Assembly (NCBI GenBank): GCA_023417515.1
Contig: JAEZFL010000107.1
Location: forward strand, 1 to 18,237
Direction: 5' to 3'
Length of the DNA: 18,237 bases
From: Pseudomonadota bacterium
GTDB taxonomy: Bacteria; Pseudomonadota; Alphaproteobacteria; Sphingomonadales; Sphingomonadaceae
The notes beneath the pieces were generated by a model. It was not told where the DNA came from. It was given only the letters and a program-made list of their open reading frames with translations, and searched no databases. Shown one piece after another: positions 1-6,305 of the stretch. Position numbers and translations under genes: made by a program. The first letter of the stretch is position 1. Each line of letters opens with the position of its first letter.

Positions 1-185
<185 letters not shown>

Positions 186-210
186 GTTGTCTGTTCCTTC
201 CGGTTCGAAG

Positions 211-290
211 CGTCATCCCAGCGAAAGCTGGGATCTCACTTCCTTGACTGTTGAAAAGGCGAAGAGATTCCAGCTTTCGCTGGAATGACG
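211..290. repeat. Dispersed palindromic repeat, family A (copy between groES and groEL)
   Basis: An 80-bp imperfect inverted repeat. The left arm is CGTCATCCCAGCGAAAGCTG and the right arm ends GCTTTCGCTGGAATGACG, so the outer CGTCAT/ATGACG pair and two inner hairpins (CCAGC-GAAA-GCTGG on one strand, CCAGC-TTTC-GCTGG at the other end) can form a clover-like structure. GAAA is a GNRA tetraloop in one transcript orientation. A second full copy lies at 9051-9120 and a half copy at 5039-5062. It fills most of the groES-groEL gap and will be in the groESL mRNA. I recognise it as a type common in sphingomonad intergenic DNA; its function is unknown. Confidence 0.85.
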
Positions 291-328
291 GGTTCGGATC
301 GCTGGACGATCCCGAAGCCCATCGGCGG

Positions 329-616
329 TCAGCCGACGATGCCCAGAATGTCGCTTTCCTTCATGATCAGCAGGTCCTCGCCGTCGAGCTTGACCTCGGT
401 GCCGGACCATTTGCCGAACAGGATGCGGTCGCCCGCCTTGACGTCGAGCGGGGTCACCTTGCCGTCATCGTCCTTGGTGCCTGTGCCGACGGCGACGACC
501 TCGCCCTCCTGCGGCTTCTCCTTGGCGGTGTCCGGGATGATGATCCCGCCGGCCGTCTTCTCCTCGGCCTCGACTCGGCGAACCAGCACGCGATCGTGCA
601 GGGGTCGGAAATTCAT
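329..616 (-). CDS. groES: Co-chaperonin GroES (10 kDa chaperonin)
   Basis: A 95-aa protein starting MNFRPLHDRVLVRRVEAEEK, with the mobile loop TAGGIIIPDTAKEKPQEG at about residues 21-38 that docks on GroEL, and an ending with LLIMKESDILGIVG. The length fits the family (about 95-97 aa). It forms the heptameric lid of the GroEL chamber in the cytoplasm. The start is the ATG at 614-616, chosen over an in-frame ATG at 724 because homology begins here and a strong Shine-Dalgarno (AGAGGTGA, complement of 621-628) lies 4 nt upstream. It is first in the groES-groEL operon; CIRCE and a heat-shock-like promoter lie 70-135 bp upstream. Confidence 0.98.
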   Translation of the reverse strand: MNFRPLHDRVLVRRVEAEEKTAGGIIIPDTAKEKPQEGEVVAVGTGTKDDDGKVTPLDVKAGDRILFGKWSGTEVKLDGEDLLIMKESDILGIVG

Positions 617-686
617 GGGCTCACCTCTTTCATTGGCACGCGGCAGCCCCCCATCTGCCTGGAGCGCCGCGCCTGCGGTTGAACTG

Positions 687-713
687 TTAGCACTCGCGAG
701 GAGCGAGTGCCAA
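687..713 (-). promoter_or_regulatory. CIRCE operator (HrcA binding site)
   Basis: TTAGCACTC, a 9-nt spacer, then GAGTGCCAA: the CIRCE inverted repeat TTAGCACTC-N9-GAGTGCTAA with one mismatch in the right arm. CIRCE is the operator of the heat-inducible repressor HrcA. It sits in the groES leader, right at or just after the transcription start expected from the promoter at 722-750, where bound repressor would block initiation. Confidence 0.95.
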
Positions 714-721
714 TGCCCGTC

Positions 722-750
722 CATTTAGGCGCGGTTCATCGGGCGTCAAG
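722..750 (-). promoter_or_regulatory. Predicted groESL promoter (heat-shock / sigma-70 like)
   Basis: On the minus strand, CTTGAC (745-750; equivalently TTGACG at 744-749) is followed by CCTAAAT (723-729), with TAAATG at 722-727 and 16 nt between TTGACG and TAAATG. CTTGA...CCTAAAT resembles alphaproteobacterial RpoH promoters and also passes as a sigma-70 promoter. The predicted start would be about 715, adjoining the CIRCE element. This suggests dual control: HrcA repression plus RpoH activation. The placement is by eye and no start site is known. Confidence 0.6.
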
Positions 751-781
751 GGGCCGGGCAAGCGCGGACGTGGCGGCTTCA

Positions 782-810
782 TTTACACCGGCGGGGCCGT
801 GCTCTAGCTA
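782..810 (+). promoter_or_regulatory. Possible sppA promoter
   Basis: TTTACA (782-787) and TAGCTA (805-810) are 17 nt apart, upstream of the sppA Shine-Dalgarno at 821. The -35 is good (5 of 6 to TTGACA) but the -10 is poor, so the call is weak. It would give a leader of about 20 nt, divergent from the groES promoter. Confidence 0.3.
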
Positions 811-837
811 GCCAAGGCAGAAGGAGAAAGCCGGCTC

Positions 838-2718
838 ATGCGCTTCGTCAAAGGTCTCTGGAAGGTCCTCGTCGGGATCAAGGACGCGCTGGTCCTCGTC
901 CTGCTCCTGCTCTTCTTCGGCGGACTCTATGCGGCGCTGTCGGCGACCCCCCACGCCGGCGGCCCGACCAGCGGCGCGCTGGTGCTTCGAATCGACGGCC
1001 CGATCGTCGAGCAGCCGGCCGAGGTCGACCCCTGGCTCGCGCTCGGTGGCTCCAGCCTTCCGCGCGAATATCGCGTCGCCGAGCTCGTCCACGCGCTCGA
1101 CAGCGCGGCGGCCGACGATCGCATCCAGGCGGTGGTGCTCGATCTCGACCTGTTCGCCGGCGGCCGCCAGGTCGCGCTCGGCGACGTCGCCGCGGCGATC
1201 GACCGCGCCCGCGCTGGCGGCAAGCGCGTGCTCGCTTATGCGACCGGCTATGACGACGACACCTATCAGCTCGCCGCCCATGCCGACGAAGTCTGGCTGA
1301 GCCCGATGGGCGCGGTGCTGTTCACCGGGCCGGGAGGCACCAATCTTTATTATTCCGAGCTGCTCGAGCGGCTCGGGATCACCGCCAACGTCTATCGCGT
1401 CGGCGCGTTCAAGTCGGCGGTCGAGCCGTTCACCCGAAGCGACATGTCGCCCGAGGCGCGGCAGGCGAGCCAGGCGCTCGCCGATTCCCTGTGGGAGCAG
1501 TGGCGCCAGGACGTGGCGCGCGCCCGCCCGCGCGCCCAGCTCGATCCCTATATCGCCGACCCGACCGGCTCGGTCATGCGCCACAATGGCGACATGGCGC
1601 ACACCGCCCGCGAGATGGGCCTGGTCGACCGGATCGGCGACCGCGCCACGTTCAACGCCCGCGTGGCGGAGCTGGTCGGGCGCGGCCACGAGGCGGTCCC
1701 CAACAGCTTCCGCGCCGTCCAGTACCGCTCCTTTCTCGAACGCAACCCGCTCGCCCGCCGCGGCAATGTCGGCATCCTCACCATCGCCGGCGAGATCAGC
1801 GACGGCGAGACCGGCACCGGCCAGGCCGGCGCAGCGACGATCGTTCGCACGCTCGAACAGGGCATGCGCGACCATGATCTGCGCGCGCTGGTGGTCCGGA
1901 TCGACTCCCCCGGCGGCTCGGCGACCGGTTCAGAGCGGATCCGCCAGGCCCTGCTCAACGTGAAGCGGCAGGGAATCCCGGTCGTCGTCTCGTTCGGCTC
2001 GGTCGCGGCGAGCGGCGGCTACTGGATCGGCGCGGCCGGCGACCGGATCTTCGCCGAGCCGAGCACGATCACCGGCTCGATCGGCGTGTTCGGACTGCTG
2101 CCGAGCTTCGAGGGGACGTTGCGCAACATCGGCATCGGCGTCGACGGCGTGCGCACCACGCCCTTGTCCGGCGAGCCGGACCTTCTGCGCGGGCCATCGG
2201 ACGAGGCCGACCGCCTGCTCCAGCTCGGAGTCGAGGGCATGTACCGGCGATTCCTCACGCTCGTCTCGCAATCGCGCAACCTGCCGGTCCAGCGAGTCCA
2301 CGAGATCGGCCAGGGCCGGGTGTGGGATGGCGGCACCGCGCGCCAGCTCGGCCTGGTCGACCAGTTCGGCTCGCTCGAGGACGCGGTCAACGAGGCGGCG
2401 CGTCGCGCCAATCTCGATGCCGACCAGGCGCACGCCGTGCATTTCGTGCCCCAGACCGACTGGTTCGAGCGCTATTTCGGCCATCTCGCCCAGAGCTTCG
2501 CGGCGACCCATGCGGCAGCCCAGCCCGATCCGTTCGCACGCCTGCGCGCCCGGCCCGAGGCGCTGATCGCCCGCGCGCTCGGCGACGCCCAGAGCCTGCT
2601 TCGCGGCCCGGCGATCCAGGCCCGCTGCCTCGAATGCCCGCCGGCTTACGAGTCGGTTCCGAACGCGGCGAGCCTGAGCCTGTGGCGAAGCCTGCTGGAG
2701 CGCGCCGCGACTCGATGA
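838..2718 (+). CDS. sppA: Signal peptide peptidase SppA, 67 kDa type
   Basis: A 626-aa serine protease of family S49, the long form with two tandem S49 domains as in E. coli SppA (about 618 aa). It degrades cleaved signal peptides in the inner membrane, with the active site facing the periplasm. Residues 16-35 are a strongly hydrophobic membrane anchor after a basic N-terminus. The general-base lysine is K192 in RVGAFKSAVEPF (N-terminal domain) and the nucleophile is S392 in SVAASGGYW (C-terminal domain), the known Lys/Ser dyad split across the two halves. The TGSIGVFG motif after the serine is also present. The start ATG has AAGGAG at 821-826. It is divergent from groES and overlaps the next gene by 4 nt (ATGA), so the two are probably translationally coupled. 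Confidence 0.95.
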   Translation: MRFVKGLWKVLVGIKDALVLVLLLLFFGGLYAALSATPHAGGPTSGALVLRIDGPIVEQPAEVDPWLALGGSSLPREYRVAELVHALDSAAADDRIQAVVLDLDLFAGGRQVALGDVAAAIDRARAGGKRVLAYATGYDDDTYQLAAHADEVWLSPMGAVLFTGPGGTNLYYSELLERLGITANVYRVGAFKSAVEPFTRSDMSPEARQASQALADSLWEQWRQDVARARPRAQLDPYIADPTGSVMRHNGDMAHTAREMGLVDRIGDRATFNARVAELVGRGHEAVPNSFRAVQYRSFLERNPLARRGNVGILTIAGEISDGETGTGQAGAATIVRTLEQGMRDHDLRALVVRIDSPGGSATGSERIRQALLNVKRQGIPVVVSFGSVAASGGYWIGAAGDRIFAEPSTITGSIGVFGLLPSFEGTLRNIGIGVDGVRTTPLSGEPDLLRGPSDEADRLLQLGVEGMYRRFLTLVSQSRNLPVQRVHEIGQGRVWDGGTARQLGLVDQFGSLEDAVNEAARRANLDADQAHAVHFVPQTDWFERYFGHLAQSFAATHAAAQPDPFARLRARPEALIARALGDAQSLLRGPAIQARCLECPPAYESVPNAASLSLWRSLLERAATR

Positions 2719-3266
2719 TCGTCCGCTTCGCCGGCCCCGGCGACGCCGCGGCGATCGCCGCTCTCTACGCCCCGTTCGTCGAGGGGAGCGCGGTGAGCCT
2801 GGAGGACAGCGCGCCCACGATCGAAGAGATGGCGGCGCGGATCGCGAGCGGGGGCGATCTTTATCCCTGGCTGGTCGCAGAGGATGAGCGGGGCCTCGCC
2901 GGCTTCGCCTCGGCGTCGCGCTTCCGGCCGCGTCAGGGCTACCGCTTCACCGTCGAGACGTCGGTCTACGTCGCGCCGGACCGGCAGGGCGCCGGCTTCG
3001 GGCGTCGGCTCTACACGGCGCTCATCGACCTGCTGGTCCGCCAGGGGTTCACCCAAGCCATCGCGGCTTTGACCTGGCCCAACGAGGCGAGCGCCGCCCT
3101 TCACCGGGTGGTAGGGTTCGAACGCTGCGGCACCTATGGCCAGGTCGGCTGGAAGCTCGACCGCTGGTGGGATGTCAGCCTGTGGCAGCGCAAGCTCGCC
3201 CCGCAGCAGACGCCGCCGGCGGAACCGCGGCCGTTCCGGGAGGTGGGGCTCAGATCTTCGGCCTAA
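2715..3266 (+). CDS. GNAT N-acetyltransferase, phosphinothricin acetyltransferase (PAT/MnaT) type
   Basis: A 183-aa GNAT-fold enzyme that transfers acetyl from acetyl-CoA to an amine. The sequence follows the Pat/Bar/YncA subfamily closely: PWLVAEDERGLAGFA (51-65), ASRFRPRQGYRFTVETSVYV (67-86), the acetyl-CoA pyrophosphate loop DRQGAGFGRRLY (89-100), N123, and ALHRVVGFERCGTYGQVGWK (128-147). Related enzymes acetylate methionine sulfoximine/sulfone or phosphinothricin; in a chromosomal context like this, methionine-derivative detoxification is more likely than herbicide resistance, but the substrate cannot be read here. The ATG at 2715 overlaps the sppA stop (ATGA), with a GGAG at 2697-2700. 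The last roughly 20 residues, proline/arginine rich, extend past the core fold. An in-frame ORF reaches further upstream inside sppA, but homology begins at MIVRFA. Confidence 0.9.
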   Translation: MIVRFAGPGDAAAIAALYAPFVEGSAVSLEDSAPTIEEMAARIASGGDLYPWLVAEDERGLAGFASASRFRPRQGYRFTVETSVYVAPDRQGAGFGRRLYTALIDLLVRQGFTQAIAALTWPNEASAALHRVVGFERCGTYGQVGWKLDRWWDVSLWQRKLAPQQTPPAEPRPFREVGLRSSA

Positions 3267-3271
3267 CCCAA

Positions 3272-3382
3272 CCCGCTCATGCTGAGGAGGGACTGAGCGA
3301 AGTCGAAGGCCCGTCTCGAAGCACGCACCGGTCCTTCGATATGCGTCTTCGCCAAGCTCAGCCGCTACTCAGGATGAGCGGG
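3272..3382. repeat. Dispersed palindromic repeat, family C (between convergent genes)
   Basis: A 111-bp imperfect palindrome bounded by CCCGCTCAT (3272-3280) and ATGAGCGGG (3374-3382). It continues inward as GCTGAGGAGGGACTGAGCGAAGTCGAAGG against CCTTCGATATGCGTCTTCGCCAAGCTCAGC. It almost fills the gap between the stops of two convergent genes (3266 and 3399), a position where a long hairpin could end transcription in both directions. I recognise this as a recurrent intergenic repeat of sphingomonads and relatives. No gene or other signal is seen in 3267-3398. Confidence 0.8.
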
Positions 3383-3398
3383 ATTCGGGTGGCGAAAT

Positions 3399-4376
3399 TC
3401 AATGCCCGGCCGTCTGGCGGCGCTGGCTCCAGTCGATCGGTCCGCTGACGAAGCGGGTGCGCAGCTGCTCGAGGCTCATCCGGTTGCCCTCGCGGAAGAA
3501 GCCGCGCACGCGCTCGCCCGCGGGGCCTTCCGGATAGCCGACGCCGGTCAGGCGGACCCGAGTTCCGGAGCCGACGGGCTCAAGTTCGAACACGGCAGTG
3601 GTCCGCGCGAAGGCCTCGGAGTCAGGGAAGCCGGGCGGGAAGCGCGTCGTGCGGAAGACGATCAGCCGGTTCGGCACCCGCGCGAGGAAGCGCTGCTGGA
3701 TGTTGGCGCTGTCGCCCGCCCGCGCGCCCGGCGCATAGCTCGTCTCGATGAGATCGGGGTCGCCGGCGACCGGCCAGGCATTGGGCACCGCCCAGCTCCT
3801 CCAGCCCTCGGCGGTCGCGAGCGCCGCATAGACCTGCTCGACGGGGGCCGCGACGACGAGCTCGTGGGTGAGGCTCGTCGTGCCGTCGGGCGCCCGGGTC
3901 TCGCTGATCGTGACAGGCGCCCGGTCGAGCCGGGTGTAGCGCACGACTCGGCTTCCGGTGGGGTCGTTGGCGGAGGTGATCCGCGTCTCGTAGGCGTCGT
4001 CGCCGATGCGGTGCCAGGTCGTCGAGATTCGGATCTCGCGCCCGTCGCGCCCGCGATGAACCTCGTCGCCGAAGTCGAGCACGTCGCCGCGCGCCGTCAT
4101 GCTGCCGCGGCTGACTCCGCCCGAATTCGCCCAATAGACATAGTCGACCCGGCCGGCCTCCGCGTTCCAGCTGTACATGGTCTCGCCGGCATAGCCGCCG
4201 GTGACCTCGTGGGTGTCGCGGATGAAGCGGCCGCCCTGCGCCGGCTCGAAGCAATGGGTGTCGCGGGCGCCGTTGCGGAACTCGCCCTGCCAGCAATGGC
4301 CGACGAGGAACGCCATCGGCTCGAGCTGCGGCGTGGTCAGCAGGGCGGCGGAGAGTGCAAGCAAAAAGGTCAGCAT
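3399..4376 (-). CDS. Two-domain protein: lipocalin-like N-terminal part plus SRPBCC (AHSA1-type) domain
   Basis: 325 aa. Residues 1-16 (MLTFLLALSAALLTTP) are hydrophobic and look like a short signal peptide or anchor, although the basic n-region is missing. Residues about 17-155 have a beta-rich pattern (FLVGHCWQGEF, GGRFIRDTHEVTGG, MYSWNAEAGRVDYVYW) resembling lipocalin-like domains of the DUF1579/DUF6265 kind. Residues about 165-310 start THELVVAAPVEQVYAALATAEGWRSW and contain FELEPVGSGTRVRLTGVGY, the START-like SRPBCC fold of the AHSA1 family, which binds hydrophobic ligands. No catalytic residues are evident and the ligand is unknown. It follows the TetR-family gene by 13 nt on the same strand, so it is probably that regulator's main target. 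Confidence 0.75.
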   Translation of the reverse strand: MLTFLLALSAALLTTPQLEPMAFLVGHCWQGEFRNGARDTHCFEPAQGGRFIRDTHEVTGGYAGETMYSWNAEAGRVDYVYWANSGGVSRGSMTARGDVLDFGDEVHRGRDGREIRISTTWHRIGDDAYETRITSANDPTGSRVVRYTRLDRAPVTISETRAPDGTTSLTHELVVAAPVEQVYAALATAEGWRSWAVPNAWPVAGDPDLIETSYAPGARAGDSANIQQRFLARVPNRLIVFRTTRFPPGFPDSEAFARTTAVFELEPVGSGTRVRLTGVGYPEGPAGERVRGFFREGNRMSLEQLRTRFVSGPIDWSQRRQTAGH

Positions 4377-4389
4377 GTCTGTCCCCCGG

Positions 4390-4995
4390 TCAGGCCGTGG
4401 CCGGCGCCTTCGCTCCGGTCAGAAGGTCGATATGGGCGCGAAGCTGCGCCACGTTGCGGTCGAAATAGCCGACGTCGCGGTGGGTTCGGGCCTGCATCAC
4501 GCCGCCCTCCATCACGGTGAGCACGAACTCGGCGAGCGCCTGGAAGTCGGTGCCGGGCGGAAAGCGGTCGGCCGCCGCCTCGAAGCAGGCGCGCACCGCC
4601 GCGACCCAGGCTTTGAAATTCTGGGCGAGCCGCTCGCGAACCGCCGGGTCCGCCTCGTGAAGCTCGAGCGCCAGGCTGCCGATCGGGCAGCCATAGCTGC
4701 ACTCGGTCTGCAGGATCAGGCCGCGATAGAGGCCGAGCAGCTTGAACACCCGCTCGACCGGGTCCGGCTCGCCGCCCCAGGCGGGCTCCAGCAGCATGGC
4801 GTGGATGCCGTCGCGATAGGCCTCGAGCACCGCGACCAGGACGTCCTGCTTGCCCGGGAAAAAATGGTAGAGGCTGCCGCTGTTGAGCTGGGTTCGGCTG
4901 AGGATGTCGGCGATCGACGTCGAGCCGTAGCCCTTGAGCCAGAACAGCTCCATCGCCGCCTCGATGATCTTCGCGCGGGTGTCGCCCGGTGCCAT
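4390..4995 (-). CDS. TetR/AcrR-family transcriptional regulator
   Basis: 201 aa. The N-terminal helix-turn-helix domain is clear: TRAKIIEAAMELFWLKGYGS (6-25), TSIADILSRTQLNSGSLYHFF (26-46) and PGKQDVLVAVLEAY (47-60), the TetR signature. The C-terminal ligand domain has CSYGCPIGSLALELHEADPA, a pattern shared with NemR/AcuR-like members that sense small electrophilic or organic compounds; the inducer here is unknown. The ATG at 4993-4995 is preferred over an in-frame TTG at 5025 because the TetR domain starts directly after it. The TTGAGCGCTCAA palindrome 15 nt upstream would allow autorepression. The SRPBCC gene follows 13 nt downstream; purT diverges upstream. Confidence 0.92.
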   Translation of the reverse strand: MAPGDTRAKIIEAAMELFWLKGYGSTSIADILSRTQLNSGSLYHFFPGKQDVLVAVLEAYRDGIHAMLLEPAWGGEPDPVERVFKLLGLYRGLILQTECSYGCPIGSLALELHEADPAVRERLAQNFKAWVAAVRACFEAAADRFPPGTDFQALAEFVLTVMEGGVMQARTHRDVGYFDRNVAQLRAHIDLLTGAKAPATA

Positions 4996-5009
4996 GCGGG
5001 AGACGTTAG

Positions 5010-5021
5010 TTGAGCGCTCAA
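5010..5021. promoter_or_regulatory. Probable TetR-family operator
   Basis: TTGAGCGCTCAA is a perfect 12-bp palindrome 15 nt upstream of the tetR-family start codon. TTGA(G/C)CG-N-TCAA-like sites are typical operators of this regulator family, and the position fits autoregulation. Binding has not been shown. Confidence 0.65.
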
Positions 5022-5038
5022 TCAAGAGTCAAGCGTCC

Positions 5039-5062
5039 CGTCATGCCAGCGCAGGCTGGCAT
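5039..5062. repeat. Half copy of palindromic repeat family A
   Basis: CGTCATGCCAGC-GCA-GGCTGGCAT carries the outer CGTCAT and one inner hairpin (TGCCAGC/GCTGGCA) of the repeat seen in full at 211-290 and 9051-9120. The expected right half is replaced by sequence ending in a family B half element at 5099-5134. Confidence 0.65.
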
Positions 5063-5098
5063 CTACCGCGGCAGGGTGAGGCAGCGGGGCTGCGGGAA

Positions 5099-5134
5099 TG
5101 GATTGCTTCGTCGCTGCGCTCCTCGCAATGACGG
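5099..5134. repeat. Half copy of palindromic repeat family B, against the purT start
   Basis: TGGATTGCTTCGTCGCTGCG followed by CTCCTCGCAATGACGG matches the right half of the full element at 15922-16005 (GGATTGCTTCG...CGCTCGCAATGACGG). Its reverse translation, IARSAATKQS, is a familiar spurious peptide in alphaproteobacterial annotations. It ends 4 nt before the purT ATG. Confidence 0.75.
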
Positions 5135-5138
5135 AAGC

Positions 5139-6305
5139 ATGTCTCACATCGCCACGATTCTCCTGCTCGGCTCGGGCGAGCTCGGCCGCGAGTTCACGAT
5201 CTCCGCCAAGCGCCTCGGCGCGCGGGTCGTCGCCTGCGACAGCTACGCCGGAGCGCCGGCCATGCAACTCGCCGACGCGTCCGAAGTCTTCCCGATGCTC
5301 GACGCCGCGAAGCTCCGAGCCGCGGTGGAGAAGCACCGCCCGGACTTCATCGTGCCGGAGATCGAGGCGATCCGGACCGAGGAGCTTGAAGCCCTGGAGA
5401 GCGAGGGCTGGAACGTCGTCCCCTCGGCCCGAGCCGCGGCGATGACGATGAACCGCGACGCCATCCGGAGCCTCGCCGCCGAAAGTCTCGGCCTCAAGAC
5501 CTCGCGCTACCGCTTCGCCGAGAGTTTCGACGAGGTCCGTGAAGGGGCCCGGCACACCGGCTTTCCCTGCGTGATCAAGCCGGTCATGTCGTCTTCGGGC
5601 AAGGGCCAGTCGACAGTCCGCGACGCCGCCGAATTGGAGTCGGCGTGGACCTATGCCGTCGCCAACATGCGCGGCGACCGCCCGCGGGTGATCGTCGAGG
5701 AGTATGTCGCCTTCGACTATGAGATCACTTTGCTCACGGTGCGCACCCGCGACGGCATCATCTTCTGCCCGCCGGTCGGCCACACCCAGGAACATGGCGA
5801 CTATCGTGAAAGCTGGCAGCCGATGGCGATGTCCGAGGCGGCGCTCGCCGAAGCGCAGGACATGGCGCGGGCGGTCGTCGAGGATCTCGGCGGCTACGGC
5901 ATCTTCGGCGTCGAGTTCTTCATCCGCGGCGACGCGGCGATCTTCTCCGAATTGAGCCCGCGCCCGCACGACACCGGCATGGTGACCCTGATCTCGCAGG
6001 ATCTGTCCGAGTTCGACCTCCACGCCCGCGCCATCCTCGGCCTGCCGATCCCCGACGTCGGCTTCCGCGGTCCGTCCGCCTCGGCCGTGATCCTCGCAGA
6101 TCGCGCGGCGGAGCGGTTCCGCTTCGAAGGCCTTGCCGACGCGCTTGCAGTCGGTTCGCCCGTCGACGTGCGCATCTTCGGCAAGCCGGTGACCCGTCCC
6201 AACCGCCGAATGGGCGTCGCGCTGGCGCGGGCCGGCACCGCCGACGATGCTCGTGCGCTCGCCCGCCGAGCGGCGGCAGCGGTGAAGATCGACTATCTGT
6301 CGTAG
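5139..6305 (+). CDS. purT: Formate-dependent phosphoribosylglycinamide formyltransferase (GAR transformylase 2)
   Basis: A 388-aa ATP-grasp enzyme that makes formyl-GAR from GAR, formate and ATP in purine synthesis, an alternative to folate-dependent PurN. The length and sequence follow E. coli PurT (392 aa) throughout: GSGELGRE (11-18), IVPEIEAI (71-78), the ATP-grasp segment CVIKPVMSSSGKGQ (144-157), VEEYVAFDYEITLLTV, PVGHTQEHGDYRESWQP, FSELSPRPHDTGMVTLISQD and IFGKP near the C-terminus. The start at 5139 is where homology begins; an upstream in-frame extension from 5010 is translated repeat DNA. No good Shine-Dalgarno is visible: the only purine run, GGAAG at 5133-5137, is 1 nt from the ATG and partly belongs to the repeat. 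The 3' end overlaps the convergent TRIC gene by 13 nt. Confidence 0.96.
   Translation: MSHIATILLLGSGELGREFTISAKRLGARVVACDSYAGAPAMQLADASEVFPMLDAAKLRAAVEKHRPDFIVPEIEAIRTEELEALESEGWNVVPSARAAAMTMNRDAIRSLAAESLGLKTSRYRFAESFDEVREGARHTGFPCVIKPVMSSSGKGQSTVRDAAELESAWTYAVANMRGDRPRVIVEEYVAFDYEITLLTVRTRDGIIFCPPVGHTQEHGDYRESWQPMAMSEAALAEAQDMARAVVEDLGGYGIFGVEFFIRGDAAIFSELSPRPHDTGMVTLISQDLSEFDLHARAILGLPIPDVGFRGPSASAVILADRAAERFRFEGLADALAVGSPVDVRIFGKPVTRPNRRMGVALARAGTADDARALARRAAAAVKIDYLS

Noticed and set aside
211..290. Repeat elements considered as a CRISPR array, IS ends or tRNA genes
   Set aside because: Copies are single and far apart, have no spacers or cas genes, no transposase and no tRNA fold.
617..724. 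Upstream in-frame start for GroES at 724
   Set aside because: It would place CIRCE and the -10 region inside the gene; homology and a strong Shine-Dalgarno support 616.
2322..2714. Upstream extension of the acetyltransferase to 314 aa
   Set aside because: The added part is an out-of-frame translation of sppA; homology to the PAT family begins at MIVRFA at 2715.
4996..5025. TTG start for the TetR-family regulator
   Set aside because: It would put the operator palindrome inside the coding region; ATG at 4995 fits the domain start.
5010..5138. Upstream in-frame extension of PurT
   Set aside because: The extra 43 codons are translated repeat DNA (a peptide typical of the repeat); family homology starts at 5139.
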